A stretch of 64,000 nucleotides of DNA from Limnohabitans kasalickyi (GTDB lineage Bacteria > Pseudomonadota > Gammaproteobacteria > Burkholderiales > Burkholderiaceae_C), in NCBI GenBank assembly GCA_965234325.1, contig OZ248418.1, positions 62,001-126,000 on the forward strand. Direction: 5' to 3'. The notes under the pieces are model-generated. The model did no database searches. It had not been told where the DNA came from and was given only the letters and a program-made list of their open reading frames with translations. The translations under genes and the position numbers were made by a program. Every line of letters begins with the position of its first letter. Position 1 is the first letter of the stretch. This document shows, piece after piece, positions 32,909 through 41,271 of this stretch.

Positions 32909-34456
32909 TCAGGTCACAGGTGCGGGATTGAACAAGACCAGCGCGTTGTGCAGCTTCCAGTGTTCCGCCCATGTTTTTTTGCGACCACTGGCCACGTCGA
33001 GCATGAGTTGAAACAGTTCCATGCCAACGTCTTCAATCGTTTTTTCGCCGTCTGCGATGGTGCCCGCGTTGATGTCCATCAGGTCATGCCAGCGGCGGGC
33101 AAGGTCGGTGCGCGTGGCCACTTTGATGACGGGCACTTCCGCCAAGCCATAGGGCGTACCGCGCCCCGTGGTGAAGACATGCATGTTCATGCCAGCGGCG
33201 AGTTGCAGCGTGCCACAAATGAAGTCGCTGGCGGGGGTGGCGGCGTAAATCAAGCCTTTTTGGGTGAGCTTGTTGCCTGGCGACAGCACACCCGAAATGG
33301 GGGCTGAGCCTGATTTGACGATGGAGCCCATCGCTTTTTCAACGATGTTGGACAAGCCGCCTTTTTTGTTGCCCGGCGTGGTGTTGGCGCTGCGGTCCAC
33401 ACGACCACGCGCTAGGTAAGCGTCGTACCACGCCATTTCACGGATCATGGCTTCAGCCACTTCGGGGGTGGTGGCGCGTGCGGTGAGTTGGTCAATGCCG
33501 TCGCGCACTTCGGTGGTTTCTGAAAACATCACGCTGGCGCCTGCACGCACCAGCAAATCGGTGCAAAAGCCCACAGCGGGGTTGGCGGTGACGCCAGAGA
33601 ACGCATCGCTGCCGCCGCATTGCACGCCCACCACCAGTTCACTCGCAGGCACGGTTTCGCGGCGTCGCATGTTCAGGCGTTCGAGGTGGCGTTTTGCCGT
33701 CTGCATGATGTCGTCAATCATGGACATGAAGCCCACATGGGCGTCGTCTTGCAAGCACACCACGTCGAGGGCTTCGCCGCGTTGGTCGTTGATCGGGATG
33801 GCGCCGGGGGGCATCAGGCGCTCGGGCTGCAGTTTTTCGCAGCCCAAGCTGACCACCATCACTTCGCCGCCAAAGTTGGGGTTGAGGCTGATGTTGCGCA
33901 GGGTGCGAATTGGGATTTCTGCGCCGTCGGCGTCAATCGCCACGCCGCAGCCGTAGGTGTGCTCGATGCCCACCACGTCGTCGACATTGGGGTATTTGGG
34001 CAGCAATTCGGCTTTGATGCGTTGCACCGCAAATTCCACCACGCCTGACACACATTGCACCGTGGTGGTGATGGCCAAGATGTTGCGCGTGCCCACCGAA
34101 CCGTCGGCGTTGCGGTAGCCCTCGAAGGTGTAGCCCTCCAGAGGGGGCAGGGGGTCGGGTTGGATGGTGGCGATGGGCAGGTTGTCCAGTTCGCGGGCAT
34201 CGGGCATTTGCAGCATGCGCTCGTTGACCCAGCTGCCTGCGGGAATGTCTTTCAGCGCATAGCCAATCGGAATGCCATAGCGAATCACGGCAGTTTGCGC
34301 GGGCAGTTCGACCAAGGCGACTTTGTGGCCCTGTGGCACTTGGGTGGTCAAGGTCAGACCGTAGGGCAGCACAGTGCCAGCAGCCAAGCCACCGGCGTTG
34401 GCCACGATGGCCACGTTGTCACGGGCATGCATGCGGATGGTGATCGGGGTGGTCAT
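32909..34456 (-). CDS. garD: Galactarate dehydratase (UxaA/GarD family)
   Basis: A 515-residue dehydratase. It contains the GarD-type N-terminal SAF-like part (HARDNVAIVANAGGLAAGT) and the UxaA core (GYRNADGSVGTRNILAI, YGCGVAIDADG, VGVQCGGSDAFSGVTANP, and a C-terminal GRGTPYGLAEVPVIKVATRT). GarD converts meso-galactarate to 5-keto-4-deoxyglucarate. Altronate dehydratase is the closest alternative, but gudD, udh and garR nearby favour galactarate. AGGAG precedes the ATG at 34456; the longer frame would cross the operator. It is divergent from the LacI regulator. Confidence 0.9.
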   Translation of the reverse strand: MTTPITIRMHARDNVAIVANAGGLAAGTVLPYGLTLTTQVPQGHKVALVELPAQTAVIRYGIPIGYALKDIPAGSWVNERMLQMPDARELDNLPIATIQPDPLPPLEGYTFEGYRNADGSVGTRNILAITTTVQCVSGVVEFAVQRIKAELLPKYPNVDDVVGIEHTYGCGVAIDADGAEIPIRTLRNISLNPNFGGEVMVVSLGCEKLQPERLMPPGAIPINDQRGEALDVVCLQDDAHVGFMSMIDDIMQTAKRHLERLNMRRRETVPASELVVGVQCGGSDAFSGVTANPAVGFCTDLLVRAGASVMFSETTEVRDGIDQLTARATTPEVAEAMIREMAWYDAYLARGRVDRSANTTPGNKKGGLSNIVEKAMGSIVKSGSAPISGVLSPGNKLTQKGLIYAATPASDFICGTLQLAAGMNMHVFTTGRGTPYGLAEVPVIKVATRTDLARRWHDLMDINAGTIADGEKTIEDVGMELFQLMLDVASGRKKTWAEHWKLHNALVLFNPAPVT

Positions 34457-34478
34457 CAAACTCTCCTGTTTGTGGATA

Positions 34479-34494
34479 ATGATAGCGGTACCAT
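34479..34494. promoter_or_regulatory. LacI-type operator between garD and its regulator
   Basis: ATGATAGCGGTACCAT is an imperfect palindrome that matches 12 of 16 positions of the perfect palindrome upstream of udh at 35639. It lies 23 bases before the garD start and 47 bases before the regulator start, so the regulator probably controls garD and itself. Confidence 0.7.
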
Positions 34495-34540
34495 TGATCT
34501 GGTCAAGAACCTCTTGAAGACCAACGTGCAAGTGAGCGCC

Positions 34541-35590
34541 ATGACTGACAAAGACAACCCCAAACGATCACGCCGCAGCAGCGGTGCCATCACCTTGCGT
34601 GATGTGGCCATGCTGGCGGGCGTGGCGCCCATCACCGCCTCGCGTGCCATCAACACGCCAGGGCAGGTGTCGCCCGATGTACTACGCAAAGTGCAAGAGG
34701 CGGTGCAGCGCACGGGCTATGTGCCCAACCGCATGGCGGGTGGTTTGGCCTCGTCCCGCAGCCGCTTGATTGCCGCGGTGGTGCCGAGCACGGTGGTGTC
34801 GGTGTTCATGGAAACCATTGAGTCGTTGAACGGCACGTTGTTTGACGCGGGTTACCAGCTCATGCTGGGCCAATCGGGCTACTCCGCCGAGCGCGAAGAG
34901 CTGCTGCTTGAGGCCATCATTGGGCGTCGTCCGGACGGCATCTTTTTGACGGGCATTTTGCCGCCGGGCAGGGCACGTACGCGCCTGTTGGCGTCTGGCA
35001 TTCCGGTGGTTGAAACCTGGGATTTGACGCGCACGCCTATCGACATGTTGATCGGCTTCTCCCATTCGGACATTGGCCGTGAAGTAGGCCGTTTCTTGAT
35101 GGATAAGGGCTACCAAAAATTCGCCATTGTGCGTGCGGAAGACGAACGCGCGGATCGCCGCACGGTGGCCTTTCAAGAGGCGGTGGCGCAAGCAGGCTTG
35201 CCGCCTGTTTTTGTGGCCAACGTGGGTGCCTCGCGCTCGCTCAAAAGTGGCCGCGAAGCAATGACCCGCATCTTGGCCGAAGCGCCTGGCGTGCAGGCCG
35301 TGTTTTGCAGCTCCGACTTGCTGGCTTTGGGCGTGATGACCGAGGCGCGCGCACGCGGTCTGACGGTGCCCGACGATGTGGCCGTGATGGGCTTTGGTGA
35401 CGTCCCCTTTGTGGCCGACATGGTGCCCGCGCTGACCACCGTGCGCATCAACGGTGGGCAAATCGGCGAGCTGGCCGCGCGTTTTTTGATCGACCGTGCC
35501 GAAGATCGCCCTGTTGACCCACGCATCGTCGATGTGGGCTTTTCGATCATTGAGCGCGAGAGCACAGCCCTAGCGAAAACCCTAAGCTAA
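34541..35590 (+). CDS. LacI-family regulator of uronate/aldarate catabolism (GntR/GnuR-like LacI branch)
   Basis: A 349-residue LacI repressor. HTH: ITLRDVAMLAGVAPITASRA, then the hinge region YVPNRMAGGLASSRSRLIA. The effector domain includes TVVSVFMETIESL and GFGDVPFVADMVPALTTVRI. The residues PITASRAIN resemble the gluconate-repressor branch (APMTVSRA-type). The long upstream open frame is antisense to garD and was rejected; the ATG at 34541 gives a normal N-terminus. Similar palindromes precede both garD and udh, marking its targets. Confidence 0.93.
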   Translation: MTDKDNPKRSRRSSGAITLRDVAMLAGVAPITASRAINTPGQVSPDVLRKVQEAVQRTGYVPNRMAGGLASSRSRLIAAVVPSTVVSVFMETIESLNGTLFDAGYQLMLGQSGYSAEREELLLEAIIGRRPDGIFLTGILPPGRARTRLLASGIPVVETWDLTRTPIDMLIGFSHSDIGREVGRFLMDKGYQKFAIVRAEDERADRRTVAFQEAVAQAGLPPVFVANVGASRSLKSGREAMTRILAEAPGVQAVFCSSDLLALGVMTEARARGLTVPDDVAVMGFGDVPFVADMVPALTTVRINGGQIGELAARFLIDRAEDRPVDPRIVDVGFSIIERESTALAKTLS

Positions 35591-35638
35591 AAGCATTGAC
35601 GCTGTGTTTTTGCGCCGTTACCATCCCTTTAACTTAAC

Positions 35639-35654
35639 TTGGTAGCGCTACCAA
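35639..35654. promoter_or_regulatory. Perfect LacI-type palindrome upstream of udh
   Basis: TTGGTAGCGCTACCAA is a perfect 16-base palindrome six bases before the udh ATG, where a bound repressor would block transcription or translation initiation. It has the same core as the garD site at 34479. A half-site-like GTTACCA lies a little upstream (35617-35623). Confidence 0.8.
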
Positions 35655-35660
35655 ATCAAT

Positions 35661-36470
35661 ATGTCTACCTCCTCACACATGTACGCACGGTTGCTTTTGA
35701 CGGGCGCTGCGGGCGGGCTGGGTCAAGTGCTGCGTCCGCGTCTGAAAAACCGTTGCGACGTGTTGCGCGTCAGCGATTTGTCGAATCTGGGCGAAGCCGC
35801 CGCAGGCGAAGAGCTCATGCCCGCCGCCTTGCAAGATCGCCCCGCCGTGATGCAACTGTTGCAAGGCGTGGATGCGGTGGTGCACTTGGGCGGTATTTCG
35901 ACGGAGCAGCCGTTCGACGACATCGTGCAAGCCAACATCATCGGGGCTTACAACTTGTATGAAGCAGCGCGCATTCACGGCACGCGCCGCATTGTGTTTG
36001 CCAGTTCCAACCACGTCACCGGCTTTTACCGACAAGACGAGGTGGTGGACGCCACCATGCCCGTGCGTCCCGACGGTTACTACGGCTTGAGCAAAGCCTT
36101 TGGTGAAAACTTGGCGCGCTTTTACTTTGACCGCTACGGCATCGAGACCGTGGCACTGCGCATTGGCTCCTCGTTTCCTGAGCCTAAAGACCGCCGCATG
36201 CTCGCCACGTGGATGAGCTACGACGACCTAGAGCGCTTGGTGGTGGCTAGTCTCAGCTCACCCGTGGTGGGCTACAGCGTGATTTATGGCATGTCCGACA
36301 ACCACCATGTGTGGTGGGACAACACACCGGGCAAGCACATTGGCTACCGCCCGCAAGACAGCTCTGAGCCCTTCCGTGCAGGCGCTGAAGCGCGTCAGCC
36401 CATTCTCGATTTGAACGATCCTGCCGTGATTTACCAAGGCGGCGGTTTCGTCAAAGCAGGTCCTTTTTAA
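35661..36470 (+). CDS. udh: Uronate dehydrogenase
   Basis: A 269-residue extended SDR. Rossmann loop TGAAGGLGQ (14-22), the substrate block ASSNHVTGFY (114-123) and catalytic Tyr141/Lys145 in YYGLSK match bacterial uronate dehydrogenases, which oxidise galacturonate or glucuronate with NAD+ to the aldarolactone. There is no obvious ribosome site before the ATG; an internal ATG at codon 7 is an alternative. It is the first gene of a long plus-strand run (TRAP, lactonase, gudD, garR) and is preceded by the operator at 35639. Confidence 0.92.
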   Translation: MSTSSHMYARLLLTGAAGGLGQVLRPRLKNRCDVLRVSDLSNLGEAAAGEELMPAALQDRPAVMQLLQGVDAVVHLGGISTEQPFDDIVQANIIGAYNLYEAARIHGTRRIVFASSNHVTGFYRQDEVVDATMPVRPDGYYGLSKAFGENLARFYFDRYGIETVALRIGSSFPEPKDRRMLATWMSYDDLERLVVASLSSPVVGYSVIYGMSDNHHVWWDNTPGKHIGYRPQDSSEPFRAGAEARQPILDLNDPAVIYQGGGFVKAGPF

Positions 36471-36499
36471 ACCACACCCACTCAACCGGAGACAAACCC

Positions 36500-37480
36500 A
36501 TGACACAACGTTTCAAACTGATGCAGACTTTGGTAGCCACTGCTGCCGCATCCCTCTTCGCCGTGGCGGCCAATGCCACTGAGTTCCGTTCGTCGGACAT
36601 TCACCCCGATGACTACCCCACGGTGCAAGCCGTGCGCCACATGGGCGAAGAGTTGAGCAAAGCCACGGGCGGCAAGCACAGCATCAAGGTGTTCTCTAAG
36701 TCGGCCTTGGGCAACGAGAAAGACACGATTGAGCAAACCAAGTTGGGCGCGATTGCCATGACCCGCGTCAACGTGGCCCCGATGAACAACATTTGCCCCG
36801 CCACCATGGTGCCCACCATGCCCTTTTTGTTCCGCTCCACCGAGCACATGCGCAAGGTGTTGGACGGTGCCATTGGTGAAGAAATTTTGAAAGACTGCGA
36901 AGCACAAGGTTTTGTGGGTTTGGCGTTTTACGACTCGGGTGCACGTTCGATCTACACCGTCAAAAAGCCCATCAAAACTTTGGCCGACGCCAAGGGCTTG
37001 AAAGTGCGTGTGCAGCAAAGCGATTTGTGGGTGTCCTTGCTCGAAGCCATGGGCGCGAATGCCACGCCTATGCCTTATGGCGAGGTCTACACCGCGCTGA
37101 AAACCGGCCTGGTCGATGCGGCTGAAAACAACTACCCCTCGTATGAGAGTTCGCGTCACTTCGAGGTCGCCAAGTACTACAACAAGACCGAGCACTCCAT
37201 GGCGCCTGAAATTTTGTTGTTCTCCAAAAAAGTGTGGGACACCCTGCCTGCTGAGGAACAAAAGCAAATTCGTGCTGCGGCCAAAGAGTCGGTGACTTAC
37301 ATGCGCAAGTTGTGGGACGACCGTGAAGTCAAATCCTTGGCCATCGTCAAAGCCGGCGGCGCTGAAATTGTGGACGTGGACAAAGCCAGTTTCCAAAACG
37401 CCATGAAGCCCGTGTATGACAAGTTCTTGAAGGACCCCAAACTCCAAGACATGGTCAAGCGCATCAACGCCGTCAAGTAA
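36500..37480 (+). CDS. TRAP transporter substrate-binding protein, probably for uronates
   Basis: A 326-residue DctP protein with a signal peptide ending AANA before TEFRSSDIHP. The carboxylate-binding arginine of the family is Arg170 in KGLKVRVQQSD, followed by the LVDAAENNYPSYES block. DctP proteins with the SSDIHPDDYPTV-type start are known to bind glucuronate and galacturonate in Burkholderiales. Position directly after udh and before its permease genes supports uronate uptake. CGGAGA provides the ribosome site. Confidence 0.92.
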   Translation: MTQRFKLMQTLVATAAASLFAVAANATEFRSSDIHPDDYPTVQAVRHMGEELSKATGGKHSIKVFSKSALGNEKDTIEQTKLGAIAMTRVNVAPMNNICPATMVPTMPFLFRSTEHMRKVLDGAIGEEILKDCEAQGFVGLAFYDSGARSIYTVKKPIKTLADAKGLKVRVQQSDLWVSLLEAMGANATPMPYGEVYTALKTGLVDAAENNYPSYESSRHFEVAKYYNKTEHSMAPEILLFSKKVWDTLPAEEQKQIRAAAKESVTYMRKLWDDREVKSLAIVKAGGAEIVDVDKASFQNAMKPVYDKFLKDPKLQDMVKRINAVK

Positions 37481-37491
37481 CTGAGTCGTTC

Positions 37492-37980
37492 ATGTACACA
37501 CGCTTTTGCGCCGCCCTTGCGCGGCTTTGTTTGAAGGTGGGCGTTGGCGGCATGGGGCTGCTGATTGCCGCCGTGCTCTACCAAGTCGTCGGTCGGTACG
37601 TGTTCAACGACACGCCCACTTGGGCCGAGAGTGGGGCCGTGTTGTTGGTGCTCTATGTGACCATGCTGGGCATGGCCGTGGGCGTGCGCGATGCGGGCCA
37701 CATTGGCTTGGAGTCTTTGTTGGTGCTCGTGCCTGAGAGCGTGCGCTTGAAGATGGAGCTGCTCATTCACACCCTGGTACTGGTATTTGGCTTGGTCATG
37801 GCCTACAACTGTGCGGTGTTGGCGCAAAGCGTGTGGAATTACAAGATCCCAACTTTGGGGCTGTCTGAGGCCTTCAAGTACGCACCCCCTGCCATTGCAG
37901 GCGTCTTGATTGCTTTGTTTTCTTTGGAACACATCCTCGCCTTGTTGCAGGGTGAAGAGGTAGAACCCGCATGGCACTGA
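37492..37980 (+). CDS. TRAP transporter small permease (DctQ)
   Basis: A 162-residue four-helix membrane protein. The DctQ signature is seen in YQVVGRYVFNDTPTWAESGAVLLVLYVTMLG, with hydrophobic helices at both ends. Pairs with the DctM gene that starts inside its last codons (10-base overlap). Unlike the TRAP system at 552-4221, the Q and M parts are separate here. Confidence 0.93.
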   Translation: MYTRFCAALARLCLKVGVGGMGLLIAAVLYQVVGRYVFNDTPTWAESGAVLLVLYVTMLGMAVGVRDAGHIGLESLLVLVPESVRLKMELLIHTLVLVFGLVMAYNCAVLAQSVWNYKIPTLGLSEAFKYAPPAIAGVLIALFSLEHILALLQGEEVEPAWH

Positions 37981-39254
37981 CGATTTTGTGCGTGAGCTTC
38001 ACGCTGTTGCTGCTGTTGGGCGTGCCTGTGGCGTTCTCGATTGGCTTGTCGTCGTTGGCGACGCTGTTTTACGAAGGCTTGCCGCTCGCGGTGGGCTTTC
38101 AGCAAATGATTTCGGGGATGAACCCGTTTTCGTTCCTCGCGATTCCGTTCTTCATTTTTGCCGGCGAGATCATGATGTACGGCGGCATTGCCGACAAGAT
38201 CGTCGATTTCGCCAAGTCGCTTGCCGGCCATGTGCGCGGTGGCTTGGGCATGAGCAATGTGCTGGCTTGCACGTTGTTTGGCGGTGTGTCAGGTTCACCC
38301 GTGGCCGACGTGTCGGCGATGGGGGCGGTGCTGATTCCGCAAATGAAAAAAGAGGGCTACGACGCTGACTACGCGGTCAACGTCACCACCCATGCGTCCT
38401 TGGTGGGCGCCTTGATGCCCACCAGTCATAACCTCATCATCTTCACCTTGGCCGCCAGCGGCAAAGTGAGCATTGCGGCCTTGATCTTGGCGGGCATCGT
38501 GCCCGCCATTTTGCTGACCATTTGCAACTTGGTGGCGGCTTATGCGGTGGCGGTGAAGCGCGGTTACCCCGCAGGCACCTTCCCCGGCTGGTCCGTGGTG
38601 TGGTATTCATTTTTGCAGTCACTGCCTGGATTGTTTGTGGTGGTCATCATCATCGCGGGCATTTTGTCGGGCGCGTTCACGGCGACCGAGTCGGCCTCGG
38701 TGGCGGTGTTGTGGGCGTTGTTCTTGGCCGCGGTGGTCTACAAAAAGCTCACGCGCGAACAGCTGTTGAAGGCGGCAGCCAAAGCGGTGAAGAGCACCGG
38801 TGCGGTGCTGTTGCTGATCGGCATCAGCTCCATGTTTGGATATTTGATTGGTTTGTATGGCGTGGCTGAGTTGACCGGCAAGGCGTTGACGGGTTTCAGC
38901 ACCACGCCTTGGGTCATTTTCTTGTGCGTCAACATCATCTTGTTTGTGTTGGGCACCTTCCTCGACATGGCCGCCACGATTTTGATTTGCACGCCTATCT
39001 TCTTGCCCATCTGCCAACAAATGGGCATGAGCACTGAGCAGTTCGGCATCGTCATGCTCATCAACTGTGCACTGGGCCTGAACACCCCACCTGTGGGCAC
39101 CACCCAGTTTGTGGGTTGCACCATCGGCGGTGTGTCGGTAGGCACGGTGATGAAAACCATTTGGCCGTTTTACGGTGGCTTGATCGTCGCCTTGATGTTG
39201 GTGACTTACGTGCCCTCGTTCTCGATGTGGCTGCCCAACTTGATTTTGAAATAA
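37971..39254 (+). CDS. TRAP transporter large permease (DctM)
   Basis: A 427-residue polytopic membrane protein. DctM blocks: FFIFAGEIMMYGGIADKIVDFAKS, LACTLFGGVSGSPVADVSAMG, LGTFLDMAATILICTPIFLPI and LGLNTPPVGTTQF. It forms the Na+-driven channel with DctQ and receives ligand from the receptor at 36500. Length and topology are normal. Confidence 0.95.
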   Translation: MALTILCVSFTLLLLLGVPVAFSIGLSSLATLFYEGLPLAVGFQQMISGMNPFSFLAIPFFIFAGEIMMYGGIADKIVDFAKSLAGHVRGGLGMSNVLACTLFGGVSGSPVADVSAMGAVLIPQMKKEGYDADYAVNVTTHASLVGALMPTSHNLIIFTLAASGKVSIAALILAGIVPAILLTICNLVAAYAVAVKRGYPAGTFPGWSVVWYSFLQSLPGLFVVVIIIAGILSGAFTATESASVAVLWALFLAAVVYKKLTREQLLKAAAKAVKSTGAVLLLIGISSMFGYLIGLYGVAELTGKALTGFSTTPWVIFLCVNIILFVLGTFLDMAATILICTPIFLPICQQMGMSTEQFGIVMLINCALGLNTPPVGTTQFVGCTIGGVSVGTVMKTIWPFYGGLIVALMLVTYVPSFSMWLPNLILK

Positions 39255-39292
39255 GCCCCAAGCGGCCCATTCACCTGAACTGACACATCCTT

Positions 39293-40276
39293 ATGAACCC
39301 AGGTCCCGCCATCCCATTTGCCACCAGCTCTCGCTACCCTGATCCCCGCATTGAGGTGTTGGACGAGCGGTTCCTCAAATTGCGCGTGTTCAGCAGCAGC
39401 GTGGAGCAACTTTTCAGCGGCATGCGTTGGGCCGAAGGCCCTGTTTGGTTTGGCGATGGCCGCTACCTGCTGGTGTCTGACATTCCTTCCAACCGCATCT
39501 TGCGTTGGGATGAGACCTCCGGTCAGGTCAGTGAATTTCGCACGCCCTCGAACAACGCGAACGGCCATACGCGCGACACACAAGGGCGCTTGTTGAGTTG
39601 CGAGCATCTGTCCCGCCGCATCACGCGCACCGAATACGATGGGCGCATCACGGTACTGGCCGATCGCTTTGACGGCAAGCGCCTCAATTCACCCAACGAC
39701 ATCATCTGCCAAAGCAATGGTGCGATCTGGTTCACTGACCCGCCCTTTGGCATTGCGGGCGATTGGGAGGGCGACCCTGCGCCGGCCGAGTTGCCCCAAG
39801 CGGTGTACCGCATTGATCCACAGACGGGCGAATTGCAACAGGTGTTGCCTGATGTACCGGGCCCCAATGGCTTGGCGTTTTCACCCGATGAATCGGTGCT
39901 CTACGTGGTGGCGAGCCGTGCCAAGCCACACCGTCAAGTGTGGGCGTACGACGTCGATGCGCAAGGTGCGTTGTCAAACCTGCGCGTGGTGATTGATGCC
40001 CAAGGCCCTGGCGCTTTGGACGGCATCGCCATCGATGTAGATGGCAACCTCTGGTGCGGCTGGGGCAGCGATGGCTCGGCGCACGGCAACCCTGAGCAAC
40101 TCGACGGCGTGCGTGTGTTTGCCCCAGATGGCACGGCGATTGGCCACATTCACTTGCCCGAGCGTTGTGCCAATGTCTGTTTTGGGGGCGCTAAAAACAA
40201 CCGACTTTTCATGGCCAGCAGCCACTCGCTGTATGCCATTTACACCAACACCCGCGGCGCGAACGCGCTCGGTTGA
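39293..40276 (+). CDS. SMP-30/gluconolactonase-family lactonase
   Basis: A 327-residue six-bladed propeller enzyme. Divalent-metal ligands: Glu in MRWAEGPVWFGDG, Asn in PGPNGLAFSPDES and Asp in LDGIAIDVDGNLW, plus Asn in KRLNSPNDIICQ. These hydrolases open sugar lactones. Downstream of udh, the likely substrate is the galactaro- or glucaro-lactone made by uronate dehydrogenase, giving the free aldarate for GarD or GudD. Confidence 0.92.
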   Translation: MNPGPAIPFATSSRYPDPRIEVLDERFLKLRVFSSSVEQLFSGMRWAEGPVWFGDGRYLLVSDIPSNRILRWDETSGQVSEFRTPSNNANGHTRDTQGRLLSCEHLSRRITRTEYDGRITVLADRFDGKRLNSPNDIICQSNGAIWFTDPPFGIAGDWEGDPAPAELPQAVYRIDPQTGELQQVLPDVPGPNGLAFSPDESVLYVVASRAKPHRQVWAYDVDAQGALSNLRVVIDAQGPGALDGIAIDVDGNLWCGWGSDGSAHGNPEQLDGVRVFAPDGTAIGHIHLPERCANVCFGGAKNNRLFMASSHSLYAIYTNTRGANALG

Positions 40277-40301
40277 TATCAACTTAAGAAGAGACTTTTC
40301 T

Positions 40302-41264
40302 ATGAAAAAACGCAATTTCTTAATGTCCTGTGTGGCAGGTCTTTTGGCCGTTTCAGCGGCCTACGCTTGGCCCGATAAAAACGTGACCTTGGTGGTTCCT
40401 TTCCCACCCGGTGGTTCCACCGATTTGATCGCTCGCACCCTCGCACCTAAGTTGCAAGAGAAGCTGGGCGGCACCTTCATCACCGACAACAAAGCCGGTG
40501 CCACGGGCACGATTGGCGCGGGTTTTGTGACGCGTGCTGCGCCCGACGGCCACACCTTGTTTGTGTCGTCTTTGGGCCCGTTCGTGATCGCCCCGCATTT
40601 GTTGACCAAAGTGCCTTACGACGCCTTGAAGGACTTTGACTACATCACCGTCGCCGTGCAAGCGCCCAACGTGTTGGTGGTGCCCGTGAACTCGCCCCAC
40701 AAATCCATGGCCGATGTGATCGCTTTCCAAAAGGCCAATCCCAACAAAATGACCTTTGCCTCTTCCGGCAACGGCAGCAGCGACCACCTGACGGCCGAGT
40801 TGTTCTGGCTGCAAACCGGTACCACGGGCATTCACGTGCCCTACAAAGGCGGTGGCCCCGTGATGACTGATTTGCTGGGTGCGCAAGTGGATTCATCGTT
40901 CATGAACATCAACACGGCCATGCCGCAAATCGTGGCGGGCAAGTTGCGTGCGCTCTCAATCACCAGTGCCAAGCGCTCGCCCTTGTTGCCCAATGTGCCG
41001 TCGTTGGAAGAGTTGGGCATCAAAGAAGCCAACGTCAACTCTTGGCAAGCGGTGGCAGCGCCTAAAGGCTTGCCGGCTGACATCAAAGCCAAGTTGCATG
41101 CCGCCATCGTCTCGGCCTTGAACGACCCGCAAGTCAAACCCAAACTGTTGGAGTTGGGGTTTGAAATCGTGGCCAACACGCCCGAGCAATTCACGGCATT
41201 TCAAGCGGCAGAGTTTGCGCGTTGGAAGAAGCTGATTGAAACCCGCAACATCAAAGCAGACTGA
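40302..41264 (+). CDS. Bug-family receptor between lactonase and gudD
   Basis: A 320-residue receptor; signal peptide ends at SAAYA before WPDKNVTLVVPF. Bug blocks: PPGGSTDLIARTLAPKLQ, TDNKAGATGTIGAG, APDGHTLFVSS, SPLLPNVPSLEELGI. The ATG at 40302 was chosen because the longer frame overlaps the lactonase gene and hides the signal peptide. It resembles the Bug at 42634 (both AWPDK...VVPFPPGG), suggesting paralogues for aldarates or uronates. Confidence 0.93.
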   Translation: MKKRNFLMSCVAGLLAVSAAYAWPDKNVTLVVPFPPGGSTDLIARTLAPKLQEKLGGTFITDNKAGATGTIGAGFVTRAAPDGHTLFVSSLGPFVIAPHLLTKVPYDALKDFDYITVAVQAPNVLVVPVNSPHKSMADVIAFQKANPNKMTFASSGNGSSDHLTAELFWLQTGTTGIHVPYKGGGPVMTDLLGAQVDSSFMNINTAMPQIVAGKLRALSITSAKRSPLLPNVPSLEELGIKEANVNSWQAVAAPKGLPADIKAKLHAAIVSALNDPQVKPKLLELGFEIVANTPEQFTAFQAAEFARWKKLIETRNIKAD

Positions 41265-41271
41265 ACGATTT

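Noticed and set aside
34055..34540. N-terminal extension of the LacI regulator
   Set aside because: It is antisense to garD and crosses the operator; the HTH begins normally from the ATG at 34541.
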